From an uncultured Saprospiraceae bacterium (lineage in GTDB: Bacteria > Bacteroidota > Bacteroidia > Chitinophagales > Saprospiraceae): a stretch of DNA of 25,318 bases. Every line of letters begins with the position of its first letter. The first letter of the stretch is position 1. The position numbers and the translations under genes are program-made. Positions 1-6,951 of this stretch are shown here, one piece after another. The DNA is taken from positions 1 through 25,318 of the forward strand of contig CALCSX010000417.1 of NCBI GenBank assembly GCA_937894165.1, read 5' to 3'. The notes beneath the pieces were generated by a model. That model ran no database searches and was not told the DNA's origin. It saw nothing but the letters and a program-made list of their open reading frames with translations.

Positions 1-10
1 GCTCGAAGGA

Positions 11-133
11 CTCGGTCCCCAACGCAGCGCCAGCGTAGTAGGGGACGGAACTCCGTAGAGGAGCGACCTGAACAGACCAGTTAAAATTATTTCAAACGTA
101 ATAATCGCAACAGGTCTGTGAAGGGCACGCCCT
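11..133. repeat. Structured noncoding DNA with nested inverted repeats, cut by the window edge
   Basis: The first 135 bases are richer in G+C than what follows and are full of short inverted arms. GTCCCC (15-20) pairs with GGGGAC (41-46). CTCC (51-54) pairs with GGAG (60-63). ACAGACC (72-78) pairs with GGTCTGT (113-119). AGGGC (122-126) pairs with GCCCT (129-133). No open reading frame covers it. It could be the end of a dispersed intergenic element or the 3' region of a structured RNA. The left part lies outside the window, so its identity cannot be settled here. Confidence 0.35.
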
Positions 134-168
134 ATTTAATGAACTTATTTTTTAATAATTCGCATTTC

Positions 169-184
169 TCGACTTTCGAGAATT
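169..184 (+). repeat. Copy 1 of the hairpin 16-mer TCGACTTTCGAGAATT
   Basis: This is the single copy upstream of trkH. With its left flank it forms TTCTCGA-CTT-TCGAGAA, a perfect 7-bp inverted repeat around a 3-base loop. Seven more copies in the same orientation lie downstream of trkH (2129-2582). Confidence 0.8.
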
Positions 185-341
185 ATTCAGCCTCTCTCAC
201 TCCTATCTCTCCCTCTCACCAACAGTTTTCCTAAATCTTGACCTCTACAACCAAATCGCAGCTATTTGCCTTTCCCCTTTCAATTATTTTTCTGTAAAAA
301 TTTCTTTTTTTCTCTCGCATAAGATTTATTTCTAATTTTAA
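185..341. other. AT/pyrimidine-rich leader before trkH; no gene seen
   Basis: About 155 bases that are strongly C/T-rich on the plus strand lead into the trkH start. I see no full TTTG/TAnnTTTG promoter pair here. A partial match to the -7 element (TATTTTTC) occurs near 287-294. No RNA gene is evident. Confidence 0.3.
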
Positions 342-566
342 ATGTTATTTTTCCCGCTGAAGAAAAAGCTTCGAATGATAAATTTCAGATCCGTAGGTCG
401 TATTATTGGATATCTAATCATTCTAGTGGGAATATTACAGATACCCTCTGCTATTTTCAGTTATTTTTTCGAGTCCGAAGATTTATTGGCCTTCATTTCC
501 TCCATCTTCATAACGCTAGTCACAGGAATCAGCCTCAGCCGAATAAAAGATCCAAAAAAGGAGTAA
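342..566 (+). CDS. trkH: N-terminal part of potassium transporter TrkH (zero frame, before frameshift)
   Basis: This 74-residue frame encodes the first membrane region of a TrkH/KtrB-type potassium transporter. The stretch beginning MINFRSVGRIIGYL followed by two hydrophobic segments matches the usual TrkH N-terminus, so the natural start is more likely the internal ATG at 375 than the ATG at 342. The frame stops at TAA (564-566), straight after a PKKE sequence. The rest of the protein continues in the -1 frame from base 560. Joined at the A AAA AAG heptamer (554-560) the product would be about 482 residues from 375, the normal TrkH length. Alone, this fragment cannot form a pore. It is either half of a programmed-frameshift product, a broken gene, or a consequence of a base-calling error in the A run. 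Confidence 0.8.
   Translation: MLFFPLKKKLRMINFRSVGRIIGYLIILVGILQIPSAIFSYFFESEDLLAFISSIFITLVTGISLSRIKDPKKE
554..566 (+). other. Candidate -1 frameshift site (A AAA AAG) inside trkH
   Basis: In the zero frame the codons are CCA AAA AAG GAG TAA, so A AAA AAG sits in the phase used by the classical dnaX -1 slippery site. A shift of -1 reads GGA GTA AAA AAG CGA and joins exactly to the open trkH frame. The stop codon lies one codon after the heptamer. I see no convincing pseudoknot or strong stem-loop just downstream, and the A6 run is also a typical place for an indel or sequencing error. Confidence 0.55.
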
Positions 567-583
567 AAAAGCGAGAAGGTTAT

Positions 584-1822
584 TTGATTGTTGCTTTCGG
601 ATGGATTAGTATGTGTCTATTCTCTATGCTACCCTATCTCTTCAGCGGCTCCATTCCCGAACTACACAATGCACTTTTCGAGTCAGTATCCGGTTTAACA
701 ACCTCCGGTGCCACCATCCTCCCGGATGTCGAGATCATGCCTCATGGAGTTTTACTTTGGCGAAGCACTACCCAATGGATAGGTGGGATGGGAATTATTG
801 TTCTCACAATAGCCTTATTTCCTCTACTCGGTATCGGCGGCATTGAGCTTTTCGTCGCTGAGACACCAGGACCAACTGCCGACAAATTACATCCCCGCAT
901 TCAGAGCACAGCCAAAAGATTATGGTTGCTCTACTTAGGTTTGACAATATTAGTCATCCTAATCTACTGGTGGCAAGGAATGGATTTCTTCGACGCATAC
1001 AATCACGGTCTCACCACCATCGCCAGCGGTGGTTTTTCGACTAAAAATCTCAGCATGGGCTATTTCACCAGCCCACTCATTCAATATACCTGCATATTTT
1101 TCATGTTTCTGGCAGGGGTGAATTTTTCTCTCATTTATCACAGTTTGAAAGGAAATGTGCACAGATTACTGTGGAACGATGAGTTCAAAGCCTACAGTTT
1201 CGCAATCCTTATCGTTACAGCTTTCATATCAATAAATCTATTCAGACAAGGACATTACGGAATCGAGGAATCCTTTAGAACCGGTCTTTTTAATGTAACG
1301 TCAGTAATTACTACCACAGGTTACGCCACCGCCGATTATTCATCTTGGTCCAATAGTATGACACTCGTTTTTTTTATTCTATTATTTGCTGGTGGTTGCA
1401 CAGCATCAACGGCCGGAGGAATCAAAATCATTCGACATATTGTGTTTTTGAAGCATGTTTTGCTCGAATTCAAGCGAATTTTCCACCCGCAAGCTATCAT
1501 TCCGCTTAAAATCAATCAAAAATCTGTAGCCCCTAAAATCGTAGCACGAATCATGACATTCCTACTTGCCTACTTTTCTCTCGTATTGGTCGGGATCCTC
1601 GTCCTATCACTCAATGGCATAGATTTCGAAACATCTTTAGGAGCAGTAGCCGCCTCCATTGGAAACGTGGGTCCCGGCATCGGCGCAGTCGGCCCCATGG
1701 ACAATTTCGCATGGCTAAGTCCCGGAATCAAAATCTTTCTTGCCTTCCTAATGATGGTAGGAAGACTGGAATTATTCACCATTTTAGTCATTTTTACCCC
1801 CTACTTTTGGCGCATAAACTAA
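584..1822 (+). CDS. trkH: TrkH potassium transporter, main body (pore domains)
   Basis: This is the integral inner-membrane K+-translocating subunit of the Trk/Ktr system. Four pore loops are visible: SGLTTSGATIL, TIASGGFSTKN, VITTTGYATADY and GNVGPGIG. Each carries the glycine-containing selectivity filter that defines the SKT family. Other family signatures are WRSTTQWIGGMGIIVL, GGCTASTAGGIKIIR and a C-terminal MMVGRLELFT. The listed start is a TTG at 584, but that codon lies inside conserved sequence (REGYLIVAFGW). The -1 frame is open from 560 backward, so the true N-terminus is the preceding fragment (342-566). Its regulatory partner TrkA, a cytoplasmic NAD-binding protein in known systems, is not in this window. 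Repeat-filled noncoding DNA lies on both sides. Family assignment is very secure; whether a full-length product is made is uncertain. Confidence 0.93.
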   Translation: MIVAFGWISMCLFSMLPYLFSGSIPELHNALFESVSGLTTSGATILPDVEIMPHGVLLWRSTTQWIGGMGIIVLTIALFPLLGIGGIELFVAETPGPTADKLHPRIQSTAKRLWLLYLGLTILVILIYWWQGMDFFDAYNHGLTTIASGGFSTKNLSMGYFTSPLIQYTCIFFMFLAGVNFSLIYHSLKGNVHRLLWNDEFKAYSFAILIVTAFISINLFRQGHYGIEESFRTGLFNVTSVITTTGYATADYSSWSNSMTLVFFILLFAGGCTASTAGGIKIIRHIVFLKHVLLEFKRIFHPQAIIPLKINQKSVAPKIVARIMTFLLAYFSLVLVGILVLSLNGIDFETSLGAVAASIGNVGPGIGAVGPMDNFAWLSPGIKIFLAFLMMVGRLELFTILVIFTPYFWRIN

Positions 1823-1953
1823 TACTTTTTTGGGCATCTGCCACCTCCTTCCCTCTTTGACTATCCTGCAGTGGCACCGGGCTATTCATGACTCAACTTC
1901 GTTTCGGTGCTAGTGTCGAGCTCATGTGTGCTAAACAATATACCTGTCCAAAT

Positions 1954-2067
1954 ATTCTAATTTTCCTGCTAGAAAACCATTCAAGCACGACACCTCGCAC
2001 TGCCTCCTGCGTCAGCATCATTACTATCCCTGATGCGGGGGGAAGATTCAGGAGGAAATTTTAGAAT
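1954..2067. repeat. Nested inverted repeats (cruciform or structured RNA candidate)
   Basis: Three nested arms can be read. GCATCA (2015-2020) pairs with TGATGC (2031-2036) around a 10-base loop. CCTCCTG (2003-2009) pairs perfectly with CAGGAGG (2049-2055). An outer imperfect pair has ATTCTAATTTTCCTG near 1954-1968 and a GGAGGAAATTTTAGAAT-type arm at 2051-2067; it shares bases with the middle pair, so the two are alternatives. The block is more G+C-rich than its surroundings. No U-tract follows, so it is not an obvious terminator. Confidence 0.4.
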
Positions 2068-2128
2068 GATGAATAGTATAAAAATATTGAAGAGGGAGGT
2101 ATAAATGGGTGTTTAGATATCAAAATTA

Positions 2129-2582
2129 TCGACTTTCGAGAATTAATTAATTTACAATGCGTCCCTATTATCCACTTTCGATAATTGTAAGGCACTTCTA
2201 TTTCCCTTTTCTCGACTTTCGAGAATTTGAAACACTATCCCGGATGCATTTTCGACTTTCGAGAATTGTTTCACAACCTTCATCTCCTCACCAATTAAAT
2301 GGACTTTAATATTTTACAAAAACTAAATCATAAAGCAAAAAGGATTTTTCACTTACTAAAAACAATGGGATTCAATAGAAATCTATATATCAAAACACCG
2401 CACTTCCAAATGCGTCTGCAATAGTAATATCAGAGGAGCTTTATCGACTTTCGAGAATTTTCTCAACTGACTTCTCAGTCAGTTTATAATATCTCTGATG
2501 CATTCTCGACTTTCGAGAATTTATTCACTTGCCTTCTTCGAATGTATTTCTATTCCTAATGCATTATCGACTTTCGAGAATT
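2129..2582 (+). repeat. Cluster of seven hairpin 16-mer repeats (TCGACTTTCGAGAATT)
   Basis: Copies lie at 2129-2144, 2171-2186 (diverged, TCCACTTTCGATAATT), 2212-2227, 2252-2267, 2444-2459, 2506-2521 and 2567-2582, all in the same orientation. Six of the seven are exact over 16 bases. Start-to-start distances are 42, 41, 40, 192, 62 and 61. Several copies are preceded by ATGCATT. The core is an inverted repeat, best seen where the left flank is TTC (TTCTCGA-CTT-TCGAGAA). Spacers differ in sequence and length, and the cluster contains no coding frame. Confidence 0.85.
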
Positions 2583-2686
2583 TTCTCTCCCCCTTACTCA
2601 TTTAAAAAATTATTTTTTTAATGAAGTGAAAACTCAAAATTAATGATTTACACTTTTGTTAGCTTTAAATAAAATTCCTGCAAATT

Positions 2687-3373
2687 CTATATGACATGAT
2701 GCTTCAAGGCCTCCCTAATAGTCAAAGGCCTCAGCCTGTCCACATTCCCTTCCACAAAATCCACCACACTCTTCGGATTCGTCCTATAATACTCGCGCAA
2801 TGCCCACCCGCAAGCCTTCTGAATGAAAAACTCTTTAGATTCCGACCTGCGCAATATCGTTCTATACAATAATTCATCATTTGTCTTCGACTTCCTTTTC
2901 AACTGCACGAGTATCGCAGATCGATTCAGCCACATATTTTCGTGAGGTATCCACCTTTCAATAGTATATTCCAGAACCGCTTCATCCTTTTCAAGAATTC
3001 CTAAAGCGATTTTTGGTGCCAAAACATCAATACTGTCCCACCATGAATTCCGAAGAATCAATCCTTCAATGAAATCAATATCACCGATTCCCATTTGCTT
3101 CTTTTGCTTAATTAATAAATCCATGGCCAAATAATGCAATTCCCTCTCCTTCTCCCCCCACAATTTCTCGACTAAATTGATCATTTCCCCCTTATCAAGA
3201 TCAAAATTCTTGTAAAACTCTTTAAATATATCCCTTCTTAAAGGTGTCTTAATCCCAAAATAGGAAAAATTAAATTTCATGTATTTTGCCATAAAATGGG
3301 CATCCTCGTCGTTTGCATTTCGCAAGCAGGCATCTTTCAAGTGTTTCAAAGCAGATTCAACTGTCATGTTCAT
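2687..3373 (-). CDS. DNA alkylation repair protein, AlkD-like HEAT-repeat glycosylase
   Basis: This cytoplasmic base-excision enzyme of the DNA_alkylation family (PF08713) would remove N3- and N7-alkylated purines. At 228 residues it has the standard length for AlkD and is helical throughout, as expected for a HEAT-like solenoid. Visible family signatures are the SWWDSIDVLA segment (W111, W112, D113), MWLNRSAI (R151) and FFIQKACGWALREY (W190). The C-terminal TIREALKHH resembles the usual family ending. In characterised AlkD, a Trp/Asp/Trp cleft acts without base flipping; the equivalents here appear to be W112, D113 and W190 (residue mapping is inference). It diverges from rarA, with 62 bp between the two starts, grouping two genome-maintenance genes. 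Confidence 0.88.
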   Translation of the reverse strand: MNMTVESALKHLKDACLRNANDEDAHFMAKYMKFNFSYFGIKTPLRRDIFKEFYKNFDLDKGEMINLVEKLWGEKERELHYLAMDLLIKQKKQMGIGDIDFIEGLILRNSWWDSIDVLAPKIALGILEKDEAVLEYTIERWIPHENMWLNRSAILVQLKRKSKTNDELLYRTILRRSESKEFFIQKACGWALREYYRTNPKSVVDFVEGNVDRLRPLTIREALKHHVI

Positions 3374-3386
3374 TGTGTGGTAAAGT

Positions 3387-3394
3387 TAGATTTG
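3387..3394 (+). promoter_or_regulatory. Possible -7 element (TAGATTTG) for rarA
   Basis: TAGATTTG matches TAnnTTTG exactly and sits 41 bases before the rarA ATG. No TTG lies at the expected upstream distance (the nearest, at 3373-3375, leaves only 11 bases), so this is weak support. Confidence 0.25.
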
Positions 3395-3435
3395 AAAATT
3401 TTATACTACCTTTAAAATACAAAAATATAATTTTT

Positions 3436-4707
3436 ATGCAACCTCTAGCTGAAAGAATGCGCCCCAAAAAATTACAAGATTATTTAGGGCAAACGAAACT
3501 AATGGGCAAGGAAGGAAGGTTGATAGCTGCCCTTCAATCGGAATTTATTCCATCCATGATCCTTTGGGGGCCGCCGGGAGTTGGTAAAACCACCTTGGCT
3601 GAGTTAATTGCTCGCGATTCGGGAAGAGAATTCTTCCAAATGAGCGCAGTGAATGCCGGGGTAAAGGATATGCGTGCAGCCATTCAGTCAGCAGAGGACA
3701 GCAAAAGAATGTTCGACAAACAACCTATCCTTTTTATTGATGAGATCCATAGATTTTCGAAGTCCCAACAAGATGCTCTCCTTCAAGCTGTGGAGAACGG
3801 TACTATAATTCTCATCGGAGCTACTACTGAAAACCCCTCCTTCGAAGTCATCAATGCCCTCCTCTCCCGCTGCCAGATTTATATTCTTGAAGCATTGGAT
3901 CAGGAAATTCTCCTTCAAATCCTTCAAAATGCCATCGAAAAAGATGAATATTTGTCTCATCGTAATATCACGATTGAAGATGCGGAATCCCTTATCCAAT
4001 TTGCAAACGGTGATGCGCGCAAAGCTCTGAATATCCTAGAACTGATAGCTAATTCAGTGAAAGAAGATCCGGTTATTATCAACACAGATTTGATAGCCCG
4101 GGTACTGGACAAGAAAGTGAGCTACTACAGCAAAAAAGGAGAAGAACATTACGATATTATCAGCGCTTTCATCAAATCCATCAGAGGCTCCGACCCCAAT
4201 GCTGCTATCTTTTGGCTGGCACGAATGATCGATGCAGGTGAAGATGAGAAATTTATAGCGCGAAGGATGATTATCTCCGCTTCTGAAGACATTGGCCTTG
4301 CCAACCCTAATGCCCTGCTCATGGCTAACACATGCATGGATGCTGTACAGAAAGTCGGTTTCCCGGAAGCTCGAATTATTATGAGCCAGACCGCCGCTTA
4401 TCTCGCCTTAAGTCCAAAAAGTAACAGTACCTACATGGCCATAAACGAAGCCTTGTCTCTCGTTAGCAAAGGAGGGGATTTCTCTGTGCCACTTCACCTG
4501 CGCAATGCCCCTACCAAACTCATGAAAGATGCGGGCTATGGGAAAGCCTACCTCTATGCCCACGATTATGAAAATAACTTCGTAGAACAAAATTTTATGC
4601 CGGACAATCTCAAAGGAAAAATCTTCTACAAACCTTCCAACAATCCTGCTGAAAACAAATTTCTGGAATGGTTGAAGAAAAGTTGGAAAAATTTTTATAA
4701 ATATTAA
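3436..4707 (+). CDS. rarA: Replication-associated recombination protein A (RarA/MgsA, AAA+ ATPase)
   Basis: This is a clamp-loader-like AAA+ ATPase acting at stalled replication forks in the cytoplasm. The start is ATG 3436 (MQPLAERMRPKKLQDYLGQ). The frame stays open upstream to 3313, but those codons overlap the divergent gene and do not look like the family. The product is 423 residues, the normal length. Walker A is GPPGVGKT (45-52), Walker B is ILFIDEIHRF (98-107), and sensor 1 is IGATTENPSFEV (127-138). The C-terminal tetramerisation part shows RGSDPNAAIFWLARM, SASEDIGLANPNAL and VPLHLRNAPTKLM, all diagnostic of RarA rather than RuvB or DnaX. It diverges from the alkylation repair gene. 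No clear terminator follows. Confidence 0.95.
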   Translation: MQPLAERMRPKKLQDYLGQTKLMGKEGRLIAALQSEFIPSMILWGPPGVGKTTLAELIARDSGREFFQMSAVNAGVKDMRAAIQSAEDSKRMFDKQPILFIDEIHRFSKSQQDALLQAVENGTIILIGATTENPSFEVINALLSRCQIYILEALDQEILLQILQNAIEKDEYLSHRNITIEDAESLIQFANGDARKALNILELIANSVKEDPVIINTDLIARVLDKKVSYYSKKGEEHYDIISAFIKSIRGSDPNAAIFWLARMIDAGEDEKFIARRMIISASEDIGLANPNALLMANTCMDAVQKVGFPEARIIMSQTAAYLALSPKSNSTYMAINEALSLVSKGGDFSVPLHLRNAPTKLMKDAGYGKAYLYAHDYENNFVEQNFMPDNLKGKIFYKPSNNPAENKFLEWLKKSWKNFYKY

Positions 4708-4857
4708 CGTGATTTTTTACAACAAAAATGCGCTTTTACTCCTTTTGACATAAGTATAATCTGATAATTTATTCGTTATTGAAATCCCCGATACCCGTAG
4801 GAAATCGATATTGAATAAATTATCTATTTTTACACAAATAACTATAAAATTAAAGTA

Positions 4858-6000
4858 ATGACAGTTGACGTAAATGGTAATATGGATTTAATCCGTCAAA
4901 GCGCCCGGGATTTTGCTAAAAACCACATCCTTCCCAAAGTAATGGAATGGGATGAATCTCAATATTTCCCTGTGGAGACTATGCGTCAGTTGGGTGAGTT
5001 AGGATTCTTAGGAGTTTTAGTTCCGGAAGAGTATAACGGAGCCGGACTCGATTATCAAGCCTACGTTACTATCATTGAAGAAATAACTAAAGTGGATCCT
5101 TCGATAGGTTTATCTGTTGCTGCCCATAACTCGCTTTGTACAGGTCATATCCTTACTTTTGGCAACGAGGAACAGAAAAAGAAATATCTGCCTAAATTAG
5201 CTACCGGGGAATGGATTGGCGCTTGGGGCTTAACCGAGGCAAATACAGGTTCTGATGCTGGAAGAATGAAATGCGTAGCTGAAAAAGATGGGGATCATTA
5301 CATCATTAATGGTACTAAGAATTGGATAACTCACGGACTCAGTGGCGAGGTGGCAGTTGTGATAGTTAGAACCGGTGAGTTATTGGACTCTAGAGGTATG
5401 ACAGCATTCGTTGTCGAAAGAGGAACTCCTGGTTTTTCCGGCGGAAAGAAAGAGAATAAGTTAGGGATGCGAGCATCTGAAACGGCGGAAATGATATTCG
5501 ACAATTGTCGCATACACAAGGATCAAATGTTAGGCAAGGAAGGAGATGGATTTATTCAAGCAATGAAAGTATTGGATGGGGGAAGAATTTCCATCGCTGC
5601 CTTATCACTTGGCATTGCGAAGGGAGCTTACGAAGCTTCTGTTAAATATTCTCAGGAGAGAGAGCAGTTTGGACAACCAATATCTAATTTTCAGGCTATC
5701 GCTTTCAAATTAGCTGACATGTTGACGAAGATTCAGGCTTCTGAATTATTGATACGTAAGGCAAGCTATTTAAAGGATAAAGGCGAGCCAATGACTCAGG
5801 AATCGGCAATGGCTAAATATTACGCTTCGGAATCTTGCGTTGAGATCGCTACCGATGCCATTCAAATCTATGGCGGATACGGATATACGAAGGATTTCCC
5901 TGTTGAGAAATTCTTCAGGGATTCCAAATTATGTACCATTGGAGAAGGCACTACTGAAATCCAAAAATTGGTTATTTCAAGGAATCTTTTGAGAGATTAA
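4858..6000 (+). CDS. Acyl-CoA dehydrogenase (FAD-dependent)
   Basis: This enzyme catalyses the first oxidation of acyl-CoA to trans-2-enoyl-CoA in fatty-acid or branched-chain amino-acid breakdown, passing electrons to ETF. The 380-residue length and fold order are typical: helical N-terminal domain (1-120), middle beta domain with WGLTEANTGSD (123-133) contacting FAD, and helical C-terminal domain. EREQFGQPI (267-275) is a family signature. The catalytic base appears to be E363 in IGEGTTEIQ, the position used by short- and medium-chain enzymes. The exact chain-length preference cannot be read from the sequence; a short-chain/butyryl-type enzyme is the best guess. It appears monocistronic, with 150 bp upstream and two hairpin terminators downstream. 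Confidence 0.94.
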   Translation: MTVDVNGNMDLIRQSARDFAKNHILPKVMEWDESQYFPVETMRQLGELGFLGVLVPEEYNGAGLDYQAYVTIIEEITKVDPSIGLSVAAHNSLCTGHILTFGNEEQKKKYLPKLATGEWIGAWGLTEANTGSDAGRMKCVAEKDGDHYIINGTKNWITHGLSGEVAVVIVRTGELLDSRGMTAFVVERGTPGFSGGKKENKLGMRASETAEMIFDNCRIHKDQMLGKEGDGFIQAMKVLDGGRISIAALSLGIAKGAYEASVKYSQEREQFGQPISNFQAIAFKLADMLTKIQASELLIRKASYLKDKGEPMTQESAMAKYYASESCVEIATDAIQIYGGYGYTKDFPVEKFFRDSKLCTIGEGTTEIQKLVISRNLLRD

Positions 6001-6020
6001 GACTATAAAATGTAATATCT

Positions 6021-6052
6021 AAAAAGGGACACAAGATTTTGTGTCCCTTTTT
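6021..6052 (+). terminator. Strong hairpin terminator after the acyl-CoA dehydrogenase
   Basis: AAAAAGGGACACAA (6021-6034) pairs perfectly with TTGTGTCCCTTTTT (6039-6052), giving a 14-bp stem around a 4-base loop and ending in a T-run. It starts 20 bases past the stop codon. The A-run/T-run symmetry lets it work in both directions. Confidence 0.9.
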
Positions 6053-6142
6053 AATTATTTATATCATCATTTCATATACAGCATTTCTGCGTAATCTGCG
6101 CTATCAGCGGGAGATCCCAAAATCATTGAAAATTTAACACAA

Positions 6143-6176
6143 AAAAAAGATGCTGAACCTAATCAACATCTTTTTT
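6143..6176. terminator. Second, bidirectional hairpin terminator
   Basis: AAAAAAGATG (6143-6152) pairs with CATCTTTTTT (6167-6176). The stem continues inward with TGA/TCA after one mismatch. It lies between converging genes, so it may back up the first terminator for the plus-strand gene and stop minus-strand transcripts coming from 6359 onward. Confidence 0.75.
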
Positions 6177-6240
6177 AAAATATTTTTATTAAGAAACTCT
6201 TGAATCTTTACACTCAAAAATTATACTTTTTTTAATCGAG

Positions 6241-6322
6241 CTGATAAGAAAATTCCAAAGACAAGGCTTTCGAAGTATTTGAATCCATGAAGTTTATAAG
6301 AATAAATGAATGATTCAAATAC
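6241..6322. repeat. Dispersed repeat unit, copy A, with an 11-bp inverted repeat
   Basis: Bases 6241-6280 match 25228-25267 at 36 of 40 positions, including an unbroken ACAAGGCTTTCGAAGTAT block. Copy A continues into a perfect inverted repeat, GTATTTGAATC (6275-6285) with GATTCAAATAC (6312-6322), which copy B lacks. It is noncoding and sits in an intergenic gap. Confidence 0.75.
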
Positions 6323-6358
6323 GAGAGTAACGCAGTATTTGGGGTCTTCTTGAAGCGG

Positions 6359-6730
6359 TTATATTTTTACTATCTGATTCGTTACTCCAATGTACGTATC
6401 CACCCAAATCGTATAATACCCCTTCGGCTTTTTATCAAAGTCAAAATCTAAAATAGCATTTACCGGAAGATCTTGCGTGTCCTGAGAGTAAACAACCTCA
6501 CCTTTCGCATCTGTGATTTGAATTCCTTTTATATTATAAAGGTATGTTTCGAAATCGATAAACAAGATTCTACTTTCATGATCTATGGAACCTAAATAAC
6601 TACCTTTCACTACTTCCTCCAAAGCAACTATTGCTTTATTCTCATTTATATTATCAACTGACCATCCTCCTTGTGCATTTACTGAAATCAATACTACAAA
6701 CATTGATAATACTAAAATAAATCCTCTCAT
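6359..6730 (-). CDS. Small secreted protein, DUF3244-like beta domain
   Basis: A 123-residue protein with a clear signal peptide (about 1-20, ending VNAQ), so it is exported to the periplasm or cell surface. The mature part (about 50-123) is a run of beta strands with ITDAKGEVVYSQ, LDFDFDKKPKGYYTIWV and a terminal TNQIVKI. This pattern resembles DUF3244 proteins and also the strand order of T9SS type A sorting domains. It is short for a T9SS cargo, as there is no separate cargo domain, so I favour the DUF3244-like reading. It is monocistronic with its own promoter (6758-6790). Function unknown. Confidence 0.75.
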   Translation of the reverse strand: MRGFILVLSMFVVLISVNAQGGWSVDNINENKAIVALEEVVKGSYLGSIDHESRILFIDFETYLYNIKGIQITDAKGEVVYSQDTQDLPVNAILDFDFDKKPKGYYTIWVDTYIGVTNQIVKI

Positions 6731-6757
6731 TTAATTAATGTTTTTTCTTTGACTGGA

Positions 6758-6790
6758 CAAATATAATATAAAAGAAATCTAAATTCCAAA
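6758..6790 (-). promoter_or_regulatory. Bacteroidota-type promoter for the small secreted protein
   Basis: On the minus strand TTTG (6790-6787) is followed after 21 bases by TATATTTG (6765-6758). This matches the TTTG-N19/21-TAnnTTTG consensus exactly. The predicted start of transcription near 6751 would give a leader of about 20 bases before the ATG at 6730. Confidence 0.65.
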
Positions 6791-6951
6791 ACATTAACAT
6801 TTTTCAATATTAAATGATTCGTTAATACTTGAAATCAAGCAATTTTTATATTGAAAATAAGGTAAAACAGAATTATATTTTGTTTGTATTAAATTATATA
6901 CCAATATTCCAAATGATAATTTGTCATTATCGTAAATCAATTCTCTGTTTT

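Larger units (their letters stand above)
1823..2686. other. 864-bp noncoding stretch between trkH and the AlkD-like gene
   Basis: No credible gene on either strand. It contains a short inverted repeat GCACCG (1874-1879)/CGGTGC (1905-1910), a larger nested-hairpin region (1954-2067), and seven copies of the TCGACTTTCGAGAATT element between 2129 and 2582. The part from about 2270 to 2440 is plain AT-rich sequence with nothing recognisable. Confidence 0.7.

Noticed and set aside
1871..1910. tRNA-like fold around GCACCG/CGGTGC
   Set aside because: Only one 6-bp stem with a 25-base loop is present; no anticodon or T-arm pattern was found.
2129..2582. CRISPR array
   Set aside because: The conserved unit is only 16 bases, spacing varies from 40 to 192, spacers share partial similarity (ATGCATT), a copy lies 2 kb away before trkH, and no cas genes are present.
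2129..2582. Integron attC sites
   Set aside because: No integrase, no gene cassettes between repeats, and the dyad is far shorter than an attC site.
3313..3435. N-terminal extension of RarA
   Set aside because: The open frame continues upstream, but those codons overlap the divergent alkylation repair gene and do not resemble the family; ATG 3436 gives the normal N-terminus.
4744..4770. Promoter for the acyl-CoA dehydrogenase (TTTG then TAATTTAT)
   Set aside because: The -7 box lacks the final TTTG pattern, so the match is too weak to list as a feature.
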